Shown piece after piece: positions 34,181 to 43,397 of a stretch of DNA of 64,000 bases. Position numbers and translations under genes: made by a program. This DNA is from Chthoniobacterales bacterium (GTDB taxonomy: Bacteria > Verrucomicrobiota > Verrucomicrobiia > Chthoniobacterales > UBA10450). The notes below the pieces were generated by a model. It searched no databases, was not told where the DNA came from, and was given only the letters and a program-made list of their open reading frames with translations. The first letter of the stretch is position 1. Each line of letters begins with the position of its first letter. The DNA lies in contig DATENU010000006.1 in the NCBI GenBank assembly GCA_035274845.1, positions 50,240 through 114,239 of the forward strand. The letters are read 5' to 3'.

Positions 34181-34202
34181 AGCCCCGGGCCAAACCCGGG
34201 CT
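34181..34202 (+). terminator. GC-rich hairpin after the small membrane protein gene
   Basis: AGCCCCGGG and CCCGGGCT form a stem with one bulged base and a CCAAA loop, followed by TTTCG only. It is positioned to terminate the small membrane protein transcript before the threonine aldolase gene. The weak T-tract lowers confidence. Confidence 0.35.
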
Positions 34203-34288
34203 TTCGCCGGGCGATTTCTGTACCGCCGTGCGGCTGGTCCCCCCTGATCGGGATTGCTCCGTGCCTCGAAGTCGCGTAGAGACGCGCG

Positions 34289-35341
34289 ATGGATTCAACG
34301 CGAGAACGATTCCAATTCGCGAGCGACAATACCGCGGCCATCTGTCCGCCGGCCTGGGCCGCTCTCGCCGAAGCCAACGCTGATGCGGAAGTTTCCTACG
34401 GCGACGACAAATGGTCCCGCCGCGTAACCGATCGGGTGCGCGAAATTTTCGAGACCGACTGCGAAGTCTTTCTCGTGTTTAATGGGACGGCGGCGAATTC
34501 TCTCGCCCTGGCTCAACTGTGCCGGTCTTATCACGCCGTCATTTGCCATCAGTACGCGCACAGCCAGACCGACGAATGCGGTGCGCCTGAGTTCTTTGCC
34601 GGCGGCGCCAAGCTCCTGCCGATTCCCGGGGTGAACGGCAAGCTGGACCTGGACAAGGTCAAAGCGGCCCTCCTTCGGCACGGAGATGTTCATTCGTCGA
34701 AACCCCGTGTAATCAGCCTCACGCAATCCACTGAGCTGGGCACCGTGTATCAGCGGGACGAGATCGAGGCGATCGCCGAGTTTGCTCGGGAGCGCTCATT
34801 GTTCCTGCACGTTGACGGCGCCCGTTTCGCTAATGCCGTGGCGGCCCTCGGATGCGCGCCGAAGTCGATCACCTGGGAGGCCGGTGTAGATGCGCTCTGT
34901 TTTGGCGGAACCAAGAATGGCACGGCTGCGGGCGAGCTCGTCATCTTTTTCCAGAAGAAGCTCGCGGAAGAATTCGATTACCGGGTCAAACAAGCCGGTC
35001 AACTGGGCTCGAAGACGCGCTTTCTGGCCGCGCCCTGGGCAGGGTTGCTGGCGGATAACGCCTGGATCGACAACGCGCGGCACGCCAACCGATGCGCCCA
35101 AGCCCTGGCCCAAAAGCTGAGCGCGCTGCCGGGCCTTGAACCGGCCTTTCCCTGCGAAGCGAACGGCGTGTTTTTGCGAATGCCGAATGAACTCGTTAGG
35201 CGACTGCACCAGGGCGGCTGGCATTTCTACAAATTTATCGAGCCGGATATTTACCGGTTGATGTGTTCATGGGCCACGACCGAAGGCGATATCGACGCTC
35301 TGGTGAATGACGTGAAGAGCATTCCTGCCATCGCGAACTGA
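34289..35341 (+). CDS. ltaE: Low-specificity L-threonine aldolase-like PLP enzyme
   Basis: Cleaves L-threonine (and allo-threonine) to glycine and acetaldehyde. The 350-residue protein has FASDNTAAICP at the start, VFNGTAANSLAL, QYAHSQTDECGAPEFF, LHVDGARFANA, and the cofactor lysine in CFGGTKNGTAAGE. These are the family landmarks in order, although the usual SDT start is SDN here. It is a single gene with its own hairpin upstream. The gene symbol is by similarity only, and the physiological substrate could differ. Confidence 0.85.
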   Translation: MDSTRERFQFASDNTAAICPPAWAALAEANADAEVSYGDDKWSRRVTDRVREIFETDCEVFLVFNGTAANSLALAQLCRSYHAVICHQYAHSQTDECGAPEFFAGGAKLLPIPGVNGKLDLDKVKAALLRHGDVHSSKPRVISLTQSTELGTVYQRDEIEAIAEFARERSLFLHVDGARFANAVAALGCAPKSITWEAGVDALCFGGTKNGTAAGELVIFFQKKLAEEFDYRVKQAGQLGSKTRFLAAPWAGLLADNAWIDNARHANRCAQALAQKLSALPGLEPAFPCEANGVFLRMPNELVRRLHQGGWHFYKFIEPDIYRLMCSWATTEGDIDALVNDVKSIPAIAN

Positions 35342-35377
35342 CCTTTCGCAGGGGCGATTTCTCTGGCGGCGGGGCCA

Positions 35378-35902
35378 ATGAGAGATATGTGTAAGCCCGT
35401 GAGACCGGGTGGATGGATCCTGTTGCTCGGCGTTCTTGCGCTGGGTGGTTGCAAAGCGGCGCACGATGTGGCGGTGAGCTCATTCCGCGTGATTGATGCG
35501 CCCGCGAATTATGTCCGGCGGCATCTTGACGCCGAACAGACCACGACGACCACCACGACTTCCGACGTCACCACGCCCGGCCGCACGGTTACAAATTCGC
35601 CGAGCCGCGACCCGCAACAACGCACGGTCACTACCCAGACCCAAACCCGCTCGAACGCGGCCCCCAGCGCCACTCCCCGATCTTCGCCCCCAGTTGTCAC
35701 CGAAAGGTCCAAGCCTTCCCCGAGCCCGGCGCGCACCACGACGACGCAGGCTCAATACCCAACCGCGAAGCCGGTGCCGGGAAAACCTGGATATGTCTTC
35801 AGCCCGTTTGATCCGAGCGGCGGCTACGTGGATGTGAATGGCTACACGTCGGGGCAAAAGGTAAAAGACCCTTATTCCGGCAAGATTTTCCTGGTCCCCT
35901 GA
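35378..35902 (+). CDS. Thr/Ser/Pro-rich lipoprotein
   Basis: A 174-residue putative lipoprotein with a hydrophobic signal and lipobox (LGVLALGGC). It is followed by a long Thr/Ser/Pro-rich linker with several TTTTTT-like runs (about residues 55-125) and a small C-terminal motif, GYVFSPFDPSGGYVDVNGY, ending VKDPYSGKIFLVP. The end motif recurs in many Verrucomicrobia lipoproteins, to my recollection. The linker would span the periplasm or the surface layer. No function is known. Confidence 0.72.
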   Translation: MRDMCKPVRPGGWILLLGVLALGGCKAAHDVAVSSFRVIDAPANYVRRHLDAEQTTTTTTTSDVTTPGRTVTNSPSRDPQQRTVTTQTQTRSNAAPSATPRSSPPVVTERSKPSPSPARTTTTQAQYPTAKPVPGKPGYVFSPFDPSGGYVDVNGYTSGQKVKDPYSGKIFLVP

Positions 35903-36100
35903 TTTTTGCGCAGTTCGACCGTTGTTGAGATCCCCAAAGTGGAGCGCATTTTTACGGACTGCAGCGACGAAATTCCCCGGATCGGGCGGGCTGCGTACGC
36001 GATTTGCTTTAGAGTGAGTATGAGCCGCTTCGGCCATTTTCTCCATTCCGCTCACAATTGTCTGTTCTCGGCGCCACGTCGACGCTACAAGTTGTTCTCG

Positions 36101-37540
36101 ATGAGGCATGCTTGCGCGCTTGCCGTCGCCGCGATGTTTGGCGTAGTGACCGCCGGACACGCGTATGTTCTCACCGGTAAAAGTTGGCCGAGTGGCAGCG
36201 TTCTGGTTCTCCAACTCGGTCTGGGACCCGCCGGCCGCACTCTCCAGGACGGAAATATCTCCTGGGATACGGCGGTCTTGCCTGTGGCTCAAATGTGGAA
36301 CGAGAGAATTCAGCGCGTCGTCGTGACCAACGTGCTCAACCCCCTTGGGCTGGCCTCGCCCACCGACCACCTGAACTCGGTCGTCTTTGCCAATTCGGTT
36401 TTCGGTCAGTCCTTCGGCTCGAACACCCTCGCGGTGACCTATTACTCGAGCAGCGGTTCGAACATGGTGGAATCCGACACGCTCTTTAATCGGGCGATCA
36501 CTTTCGATTCCTACCGGGGCCCTCTGCAATTCGTGCCTCACGGGCTCGCCATTCCCGACATTCGCCGCGTTCTTCTCCATGAACTCGGGCACACGCTTGG
36601 CCTGGGCCATCCTGATACTGGTGGCCAACAAGTCGTCGCCGTCATGAACTCCGTCGTCAGCAATCAGGAAGTCCTTTCCGCGGACGACATCGCCGGTGGA
36701 CAGCATCTCTACGGAGCCGGCGAGCCCACGCCTACCCCGGCTCCCACAGCCACGCCCGGACCGTCCGGGAGTCATCTCGCAAATATTTCCACGCGGATGA
36801 ACGTTGGCACCGGCCAGAGCGTTCTGATCGGTGGCTTCATTGTCCAGGGGGCGCAACCCAAGACACTCATTCTGCGAGCTATGGGACCTTCTCTTGCCGG
36901 CGCCGGAATTCCGAATGTCCTGGCCGATCCCGTCCTGGAGTTGCACGATTCCACCGGGACCATCATTGCTTCGAACAACAACTGGCAGGATGACGGACTG
37001 GCGAGCCAGATTCAGGAGATGGGCTTTGCCCCAACCAGTCCGGCGGAATCGGCGATCCTCGTTACCGCTCCTCCCGGAAGTTACACCGCGGTGGTGAGCG
37101 GGTGGGGCGGCGGTCAGGGGACTGGCCTGGTGGAAGTTTACGAGATGGACGGGAACAGTGCGCGAATGATGAATATTGCGACGCGCGGGTCGGTGGGAAC
37201 CGGAGGCGAACCGATGATTGGAGGATTGATCGTCCGGGGAGGCACGGCCAAGAAAATCATCGTGCGCGCGCTGGGGCCATCGCTTGCTGGAATGATTTCC
37301 GGAGTACTGGAGGATCCCTATTTGGAATTACGTGACGCCTCGGGGAATCTCATGGCCTCGAACGACGATTGGGGCAACAGCCCGCAAGCCAGTGAAATCG
37401 CCGCTGCCATGCCGCCCACCAACGGCCTGGAATCAGCCGTTATTGCGACCCTGGGCGCCGGGAATTACACCGCGATCGTTCGCGGCGTGGATGACGCAAC
37501 CGGCGTCGGCCTTGTGGAAGTCTTCGATCTCGATCCCTGA
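36101..37540 (+). CDS. Secreted metzincin (matrixin-like) protease with two NISTR-type modules
   Basis: A 479-residue secreted protein. The signal peptide (ACALAVAAMFGVVTAGHA) is followed by a metzincin domain with the full zinc motif HELGHTLGLGH and a Met-turn (AVMNSVVS), so it is probably an active zinc endopeptidase. A linker of Pro/Thr (PTPTPAPTATPGPSG) leads to two 120-residue C-terminal modules of the NISTR...VEVYEM/VEVFDL type shared with the GloVer and delta-60 proteins. The start at 36101 directly precedes the signal peptide; a longer frame from 35906 is less likely. Confidence 0.85.
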   Translation: MRHACALAVAAMFGVVTAGHAYVLTGKSWPSGSVLVLQLGLGPAGRTLQDGNISWDTAVLPVAQMWNERIQRVVVTNVLNPLGLASPTDHLNSVVFANSVFGQSFGSNTLAVTYYSSSGSNMVESDTLFNRAITFDSYRGPLQFVPHGLAIPDIRRVLLHELGHTLGLGHPDTGGQQVVAVMNSVVSNQEVLSADDIAGGQHLYGAGEPTPTPAPTATPGPSGSHLANISTRMNVGTGQSVLIGGFIVQGAQPKTLILRAMGPSLAGAGIPNVLADPVLELHDSTGTIIASNNNWQDDGLASQIQEMGFAPTSPAESAILVTAPPGSYTAVVSGWGGGQGTGLVEVYEMDGNSARMMNIATRGSVGTGGEPMIGGLIVRGGTAKKIIVRALGPSLAGMISGVLEDPYLELRDASGNLMASNDDWGNSPQASEIAAAMPPTNGLESAVIATLGAGNYTAIVRGVDDATGVGLVEVFDLDP

Positions 37541-37547
37541 CGTTTTT

Positions 37548-38117
37548 ATGAAAATCCGCCGCTCTCCATTTTTGCTGGCGTGCCTCGCGCTCACCTTGCC
37601 GGCGCTTCGCGCCACCACCGTTATTCCGCCCACTTTCGATCAGCTCGTCGGCCAGGCGGAAGTGATCTTTCAGGGTACTGTGACGGATCTACGCCCGCAA
37701 TGGGCGGGCGTTGGAGCAGAACGACACATTGTGACCCTCGTTACTTTCAAAGTCGACGACGCGATCAAGGGCTCGCTGAGCGAAAGCTACACGATCCGGA
37801 TGTTTGGGGGCGCGCTGGATGGGCAAATGATGGAGGCGACCGATACGCCGAGATTTAAGTTGGGCGATCGCGATATTCTTTTCGTGGAAAACAATGGCAC
37901 CCAGTTCGTGCCGCTGGTGGGGATCATGCATGGACGCTTCCGGATTCAAAAGGAAGCTGGCGGCCGCGAAGTTGTCTCGAAGGACAACGGCGCGCCTGTC
38001 GCTGATGTGGCAAAACTGGGGTTGGACGAAAAGGCCGCGACCACCGGTCAGGTTCTCTCGACGGCTGAATTCAAGGCGGCTATCCGGCAGAAGCTGGGGC
38101 CAGGCGCCGCGAAGTAA
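37548..38117 (+). CDS. Secreted protein of unknown function
   Basis: A 189-residue protein with a signal peptide (LLACLALTLPALRA). A beta-rich domain starts FDQLVGQAEVIFQGTV and carries VTFKVDDAIKGSL and YTIRMFGGALDGQMM. It resembles small secreted domains that precede PEP-CTERM or lipoprotein anchors in related genomes, but I cannot name it. It starts seven bases after the metzincin stop, so the two are likely co-expressed and may be inhibitor, substrate or partner. Confidence 0.65.
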   Translation: MKIRRSPFLLACLALTLPALRATTVIPPTFDQLVGQAEVIFQGTVTDLRPQWAGVGAERHIVTLVTFKVDDAIKGSLSESYTIRMFGGALDGQMMEATDTPRFKLGDRDILFVENNGTQFVPLVGIMHGRFRIQKEAGGREVVSKDNGAPVADVAKLGLDEKAATTGQVLSTAEFKAAIRQKLGPGAAK

Positions 38118-38161
38118 GAAAGCTTTTTCGCTTCCGATCGACGCCGGCGGACTGAAAACCC

Positions 38162-38395
38162 TTAGTGGGTACCGTCTTGTTTCCGCTGCTCGGCGACCTG
38201 ACGCTTCACCTCGTTGGTTCGATCAAGCGAGCGTTTCATCCAATTATGCTCGCTCACCGGCCGGGGCGCGGCCGCGGTTTGCTTAGAGGCCGTCGCGGCC
38301 GGCGTAGTCGCTACTTGCTGAGTTTCTTTTTGCTTTTGAACAAGAAACAGCCAGCCCAGCACGGCCACGACCACCAGGACGACAACGGTTCGCAT
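38162..38395 (-). CDS. 77-residue single-pass membrane protein
   Basis: One N-terminal transmembrane helix (VVVLVVVAVLGWLFLV), an Ala/Thr-rich linker, and a charged C-terminus (WMKRSLDRTNEVKRQVAEQRKQ). No family is recognised. It is antisense to an upstream extension of the dsbD frame, which supports choosing the later dsbD start. The two genes would then be divergent with about 75 bases between starts. Confidence 0.6.
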   Translation of the reverse strand: MRTVVVLVVVAVLGWLFLVQKQKETQQVATTPAATASKQTAAAPRPVSEHNWMKRSLDRTNEVKRQVAEQRKQDGTH

Positions 38396-38470
38396 ACCCC
38401 AATCAGGAGCAGGCCGCGAGCCATGACGCGGCTACGTTGCCGTGGTTATTCCTCGATGGTAAGTAACGGC

Positions 38471-40585
38471 ATGAATCCAGGGTTTTCCATGCGCAGCTCG
38501 TTGCTCGCGGCGATCTCGGTCCTGGCATTCGTCTGCCCCGGTCGCGCCCAGACTTTCCAGGGCAAGGAACTGGTCCAGGCCAGCCTGGTCGCCGATGTCA
38601 ACGCCGTTGTTCCGGGCAAACCCCTTACCGTCGGCCTTCTTCTGAAAATGGCGCCGCATTGGCATACCTATTGGCGTTTTTCCGGCGACGCTGGTTTGCC
38701 CACCGAGATCAAATGGAACCTGCCGCCCGGTTGGAAGGCAGGCGAAATCCAGTGGCCGCTTCCGTTTCGGATGATCGACCCCGGGGATATCGAAACCTAC
38801 GGTTACGACAATGAAGTGATGCTCCTCCAGGAGATCACGCCGCCGGCGTCGGTGCCTGATTCTTCGATCAAATTGGCGGCTGAAGCCAGCTGGCTCGTTT
38901 GCGAGAAACTTTGTATCCCGGGCAGCGCGAATCTCCAAATTGGACTCCCCGTTTCCGACAAGAATGCGGCCGCGAACGAGGACCTCTTCACGCGCTATCG
39001 GCGATCACTTCCGCAGAAATGGCCGGAGGGCAAGGTCGCCAGCGCGACTTGGAGCCGAGGCGGCCAGGAATTGCAATTGACGGTCGAGAGCGCCGCGCTG
39101 GCGAATTATCCCGCGGCGGATTTTTTCCCATTGCCGGACGCCAACGTCGTTGTCGGTCATCCCAAAACGGAGCGGAGCGCTCCCGGCAAGCTGATCTTCC
39201 GGGTGCCGATTGAAGGCGACCCAAAATTGTCCGCGCTCAACGGGGTGGTCGTCTTCGGCCAGAGCGCGAACAGCGCCGAGCGCAACGGCTGGACGTTGCC
39301 GACTGAGGTCCAGATGCTTTCCGGGGGATCCGGAAGCCTCTGGAAATTTCTGCTCTTCGGTTTCCTCGGCGGCTTCATTCTGAACCTGATGCCCTGTGTG
39401 TTGCCGGTCATCTCGCTCAAGATTTTTGGTTTCATCCAGCACGCCGGCCAAGATCGGCGACGCATCCTGCGAAGCGGGCTCGCCTTTATCGCGGGGATTT
39501 TTGCCTGGTTCATTGGCCTCGCGCTTCTCCTCATCGGGCTGAAATCAGCCGGTCGCGAGATCACCTGGGCGTTTCAATTCACGAATCCGTATTTCGTCCT
39601 GTTTATGAGCGCGGTGGTTCTGGTTTTTGCGCTCAATCTTTTCGGCGTTTTCGAAATCACGCTGCCCCAAAGCGCGAGTCGCGGGGTGCTCGGTTGGACC
39701 GCGCGGGAAGGGGACGCCGGCTCTTTTTTCCAGGGCGTCTTCGCGACCGTTCTGGCGACACCCTGTACGGCGCCGTTCCTCGGCACGGCGCTGGGGTTTG
39801 CCTTTACCCAATCGGGCTGGACGATTCTGCTGATGTTTGTCGCCATCGCGGCCGGCATGTCTTCGCCTTATCTCCTGCTTTCCGCCCAACCGGCCTGGAT
39901 GCGTCTGCTCCCCAAGCCCGGTGCCTGGATGGTGCACGTGAAACAGCTGATGGGTTTTCTCCTGCTGGCGACGCTCCTCTTTTTGCTTTGGGTCCTGGGC
40001 GCTCAACGCGGGGTTGAAGGGGTCATTTGGGCCTCCTGCTTTTTGCTGGCGCTCAGTGTCGTCTGCTGGATGAAAGGCGTCTTCCTTGTGCCGACGGCTT
40101 CCCATGTGGCTCGTGTCGTCTCGATCCTGCTCGCGCTCCTGCTTCTGCTCGGCAGCGGCTATTATTTTATCGGCGAAAAATTCCGCGCCACCCGCCTCGC
40201 TTCCGGCGAGATGCAGATGCAGGGCGACTGGCAGCCTTTTACGCCGGAGCGTTTGGAAGAGGAACTCGGGCAAGGCCATTCCGTCTTCGTGGATTTCACC
40301 GCGGCCTGGTGCCTGACCTGCAAGTTTAACGAGGCGAGCGTCCTCGAAAGCAGCGCCGTGCGCGATGCCTTTCAACGCCACGGCGTCGTCAAAATTAAAG
40401 CGGACTGGACCAATGCCGATCCCGCGATCACAAAAATTTTGAAACAATTTGGCCGGCCCGGTGTCCCAATGTATGTGCTTTACCCGGGCAAGAACGCGGA
40501 ACCGATTTTGTTTCCGGAATTGCTCACCCAAAGCCTTATCCTGGAAAAACTGGAAACCCTGTTACCACACGTCGCTGCTCAATGA
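38471..40585 (+). CDS. dsbD: DsbD-type thiol:disulfide interchange protein
   Basis: Transfers electrons from cytoplasmic thioredoxin to periplasmic thiol proteins. The product has a signal peptide (LLAAISVLAFVCPGRA) and an N-terminal DsbD-alpha-like domain with CEKLCIPGSA. About eight transmembrane segments follow, with the redox cysteines in MPCVLPVISLKIFGF and TPCTAPFLGTALGFAF. It ends in a thioredoxin domain with WCLTCKFNE. The start is uncertain between 38471 and 38489; the frame is open back to 38165 but that part is antisense to a small gene. It overlaps the redoxin gene by four bases. Confidence 0.9.
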   Translation: MNPGFSMRSSLLAAISVLAFVCPGRAQTFQGKELVQASLVADVNAVVPGKPLTVGLLLKMAPHWHTYWRFSGDAGLPTEIKWNLPPGWKAGEIQWPLPFRMIDPGDIETYGYDNEVMLLQEITPPASVPDSSIKLAAEASWLVCEKLCIPGSANLQIGLPVSDKNAAANEDLFTRYRRSLPQKWPEGKVASATWSRGGQELQLTVESAALANYPAADFFPLPDANVVVGHPKTERSAPGKLIFRVPIEGDPKLSALNGVVVFGQSANSAERNGWTLPTEVQMLSGGSGSLWKFLLFGFLGGFILNLMPCVLPVISLKIFGFIQHAGQDRRRILRSGLAFIAGIFAWFIGLALLLIGLKSAGREITWAFQFTNPYFVLFMSAVVLVFALNLFGVFEITLPQSASRGVLGWTAREGDAGSFFQGVFATVLATPCTAPFLGTALGFAFTQSGWTILLMFVAIAAGMSSPYLLLSAQPAWMRLLPKPGAWMVHVKQLMGFLLLATLLFLLWVLGAQRGVEGVIWASCFLLALSVVCWMKGVFLVPTASHVARVVSILLALLLLLGSGYYFIGEKFRATRLASGEMQMQGDWQPFTPERLEEELGQGHSVFVDFTAAWCLTCKFNEASVLESSAVRDAFQRHGVVKIKADWTNADPAITKILKQFGRPGVPMYVLYPGKNAEPILFPELLTQSLILEKLETLLPHVAAQ

Positions 40586-41193
40586 ATATGAAATCAAAAC
40601 TGCTTGTTAGCCTGCTCTCCTGTGTTGCTTCCACCGCGCTTTTCGCTGCCGAATCTCCGGCGGTCGGAACCACCGCGCCCGATTTTTCGGTGACCGATTC
40701 GAAAGGGAAGACGCAATCTGTCTCGCAATACAAGGGGAAGTACGTGGTCTTGGAGTGGTTCAATCCCGAGTGCCCATTCGTGAAGAAGCATTATGGCAGC
40801 GGGAACATGCAAAAGTTGCAGGAAGAATTTACCGGCAAGGGCGTCGTCTGGCTGAGCATCGATTCATCGGCTGCTGGCAAAGAAGGACACCTCACCGCTG
40901 AGCAGGCGAACCAGAAAATGACGGAATGGAAAACGAAACAAACGGCCCTGCTTCTTGATCCCAACGGTAAAGCTGGCCAGACCTATGGGGCGAAGAACAC
41001 GCCGCATATGTTCGTCATCAATCCCGAAGGCAAAATCATTTACGAAGGCGCCATCGACAGCAAAGCCTCCGCCAATCCGGCCGACCTCGCGAACTCGACC
41101 AATTACGTGAAAGTCGCGCTCGAGGAATCGATGGGCGGCAAGCCTGTGACCACGGCCACCACGAAGCCGTACGGTTGCTCGGTGAAGTACTAG
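40582..41193 (+). CDS. Secreted thioredoxin-fold (redoxin) protein
   Basis: A 203-residue exported protein with a signal peptide (SLLSCVASTALFAAE) and an AhpC/TSA-type redoxin domain: GTTAPDFSVTDSKGK, LEWFNPECPFVKKHYG with a single cysteine, LLLDPNGKAGQTYGAKNTPHMF with the cis-Pro-like element, and a C-terminal cysteine (KPYGCSVKY). It is directly coupled to dsbD by ATGA, which strongly suggests DsbD keeps it reduced. It could be a periplasmic peroxidase or thiol-reductant protein. Confidence 0.87.
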   Translation: MNMKSKLLVSLLSCVASTALFAAESPAVGTTAPDFSVTDSKGKTQSVSQYKGKYVVLEWFNPECPFVKKHYGSGNMQKLQEEFTGKGVVWLSIDSSAAGKEGHLTAEQANQKMTEWKTKQTALLLDPNGKAGQTYGAKNTPHMFVINPEGKIIYEGAIDSKASANPADLANSTNYVKVALEESMGGKPVTTATTKPYGCSVKY

Positions 41194-41213
41194 GCATCTA
41201 CAGAAGAGGCGCG

Positions 41214-41999
41214 CTAGAGGCGCCGCAGGATCGCCATCGGCGTGAGCCGCACGAGGAGCATCGCGATCTTCATTACGATTCCCGGAATGACGAGCGCTTT
41301 GTTGTGCTCGATTCCGGCGAGACTGGCGCGGACGACAGCTTCCACCGGCACGTGCATGAAGGAAGGGCTGGGATACGGCTGCTTCACGATGCTGCGGCGT
41401 GCGACGGAGCTGAACTCGGTATCGACGGGGCCGGGACAAAGCGTGCTCACGACAATGCCTTGTTTCCGGACTTCGCCGCGGACGGCCTCGGAGAAACTGG
41501 TGACGTACGCTTTGCTGGCAGCGTAAACGGCCATTTTCCGGAGCGAAAGAAATCCGGCGCTCGAGCTGACGTTCAGGATCGCGCCGCGTCTCTTCTCGAT
41601 CATCGCGGGCAACAGCGCGCGCGTCAGCATCGTGAGCGCGACAATGTTTACTTCGAGCATTTGGCGGAGACGCTCCGGCTCTCCGGTAACGAACGTCCCG
41701 CGATCGCCGAGGCCGGCATTGTTAATCAAGAAATCGACCGCGATTTTTTCCTGCGCGAGCCAATCGCATAATGCCGTCACAGCTCTCTCATCCGCGAGAT
41801 CGACGGCGCGACAGTGGACATTCAGGTTCGGATCCCCTTTCGTCAGCTCGGCGCGCAGTTCCTCCAGCCTCTCCAAGCGTCGAGCCACCAGAACGAGCGA
41901 CGCGGCACGACCCGCCAATTGCCGGGCGAACTCGCGCCCAATCCCGGCCGACGCTCCGGTAATCAACGCGCAACAGCCAGTCAGGTCGAATCCGCTCAT
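41214..41999 (-). CDS. Short-chain dehydrogenase/reductase
   Basis: A classical SDR of 261 residues: cofactor loop TGASAGIGREFA, Asp in AVDLADE, INNAGLG, catalytic Ser in NVSSSAGFL, and YAASKAY with the Tyr/Lys pair. The C-terminal part ends with a hydrophobic helix (MKIAMLLVRLTPMAIL), seen in the DltE/YqjQ-like group. The substrate is unknown. Its start overlaps the tesA stop by four bases. Confidence 0.87.
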   Translation of the reverse strand: MSGFDLTGCCALITGASAGIGREFARQLAGRAASLVLVARRLERLEELRAELTKGDPNLNVHCRAVDLADERAVTALCDWLAQEKIAVDFLINNAGLGDRGTFVTGEPERLRQMLEVNIVALTMLTRALLPAMIEKRRGAILNVSSSAGFLSLRKMAVYAASKAYVTSFSEAVRGEVRKQGIVVSTLCPGPVDTEFSSVARRSIVKQPYPSPSFMHVPVEAVVRASLAGIEHNKALVIPGIVMKIAMLLVRLTPMAILRRL

Positions 42000-42658
42000 G
42001 GCGCGCGCAGGATTGGCTCCAAGGTGCGCCAGACCAGGTCGGCGATGATTCGATGTCCCTCCGGGCTTGGATGAATCAGGTCGCGCTGGTTCAATTCGCG
42101 ATTGCCGCCAACGCCTTCGAGCAGGAACGGAATGAGCGTAGCCTTATTTTCCTGGGCGAGTTCCCTGTAAACTCGCGAAAACCCATTCGCATAATCGTCG
42201 CCCATGTTTGGCGGCATCTGCATTCCGGCAATCACAACTTTCATCTGAGGATTCTTCGTTTTGGCTTTGTCGATGATGGCCTGGAGGTTCGATTTCATCG
42301 CTTTCAAATCGAGGCCGCGCAGTCCGTCGTTGCCGCCAAGTTCAAGAAAGAGAACGTCGATCGGCCGTTGGAGCAGCCAATCGATCCGGCGCAAGCCTCC
42401 CGCGCTGGTATCGCCGCTCAAACCTGCGTTCTGGATTTCGAACGGCAGCTGGGCGGCGCGGATCTTCTCCGCGACCAGGGCCGGAAACGCTTCCCCTGAC
42501 TGGACGCCCAACCCGGCCGTAAGGCTGTCGCCCAGAAAAACGATGTTCTTCTTCGAAACCGACGCCGGCGAGGGAGTGGCGGTCTGGCCGAAAAGCGTCG
42601 CTGGGAAAAAATAAGCGGCGAGCGCAATTCCCCAAAATGCTGGCATCGTTTTTCTCAT
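41996..42658 (-). CDS. tesA: Periplasmic arylesterase/lysophospholipase TesA (GDSL family)
   Basis: A secreted SGNH hydrolase acting on acyl esters. The 220-residue protein has a signal peptide (MPAFWGIALAAYFFPATLFG), block I FLGDSLTAG with the serine, block II SGDTSAGG, block III ELGGNDGLRG and block V HPSPEGHRII with Asp/His. It diverges from ybbA-ybbP, the same neighbourhood order known in E. coli and many other bacteria. The gap between the divergent starts is about 50 bases. Confidence 0.92.
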   Translation of the reverse strand: MRKTMPAFWGIALAAYFFPATLFGQTATPSPASVSKKNIVFLGDSLTAGLGVQSGEAFPALVAEKIRAAQLPFEIQNAGLSGDTSAGGLRRIDWLLQRPIDVLFLELGGNDGLRGLDLKAMKSNLQAIIDKAKTKNPQMKVVIAGMQMPPNMGDDYANGFSRVYRELAQENKATLIPFLLEGVGGNRELNQRDLIHPSPEGHRIIADLVWRTLEPILRAP

Positions 42659-42708
42659 GCGCGGCGGATCATGTTCGCGTAAGCAAGACGAACCCAAACC
42701 TACCGTCA

Positions 42709-43380
42709 ATGAGCGCCTCTTCCATTCTCGATGTTCAGCACCTGACCAAGACTTACGCGACCGGCGCCGGCCAGCTCACGGTGCTCAGAGATATTTCGTT
42801 CGACCTGCCGGCGGGCGGGACCTGCTCGATCCTCGGACCATCGGGCAGCGGGAAGACAACGCTGCTCGGCCTCTGCGCGGGCCTGGATCGGCCGACGTCG
42901 GGGTCGGTCCTTTTAAACGGGATCACGCTGGGCGAAGAGGGGGAGGATGAGCGGGCCCGGATTCGCAACGAACATGTCGGCTTCGTCTTCCAAAACTTTC
43001 AGCTCATTCCGACGCTAACGGCGCTGGAGAACGTGACCGTGCCGATGGAACTGCGCGGCGACCGGAGCGCGCGGCAACTGGGACTCGACTTGTTAGGCCG
43101 GGTCGGGCTCGGCGAACGAGTGGACCATTATCCCGCGCAGCTTTCCGGGGGCGAACAGCAGCGGGTGGCTTTGGCGCGGGCTTTCATCAACCGTCCAAAA
43201 ATCCTTTTCGCGGACGAGCCGACCGGAAACCTCGACGCCGAGACGAGCAGTTCGGTCATCGAAGTCATGCTGGAGCTAAACCGCAGCGCGGGGACCGCGC
43301 TGGTGTTGGTGACCCATGATCCGGAGGTCGCCCGCCTGACCGAGCGGACCATCCGGCTGAAGAACGGGGAGATGGTATGA
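42709..43380 (+). CDS. ybbA: YbbA-type ABC transporter ATPase
   Basis: A LolD-like ATPase of 223 residues with [58 protein letters not shown] and VTHDPEVA. It precedes the ybbP permease by 17 bases and diverges from tesA. YbbA/YbbP probably export or extract a lipid-type substrate with TesA, but the actual cargo is not established. The ATG at 42709 gives the family's usual length. Confidence 0.92.
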   Translation: MSASSILDVQHLTKTYATGAGQLTVLRDISFDLPAGGTCSILGPSGSGKTTLLGLCAGLDRPTSGSVLLNGITLGEEGEDERARIRNEHVGFVFQNFQLIPTLTALENVTVPMELRGDRSARQLGLDLLGRVGLGERVDHYPAQLSGGEQQRVALARAFINRPKILFADEPTGNLDAETSSSVIEVMLELNRSAGTALVLVTHDPEVARLTERTIRLKNGEMV

Positions 43381-43397
43381 CGTCGTTTCAATAGCTG

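Noticed and set aside
35480..36946. 488-residue frame antisense to the lipoprotein and metzincin genes
   Set aside because: It crosses two convincing genes and an intergenic gap without any motif.
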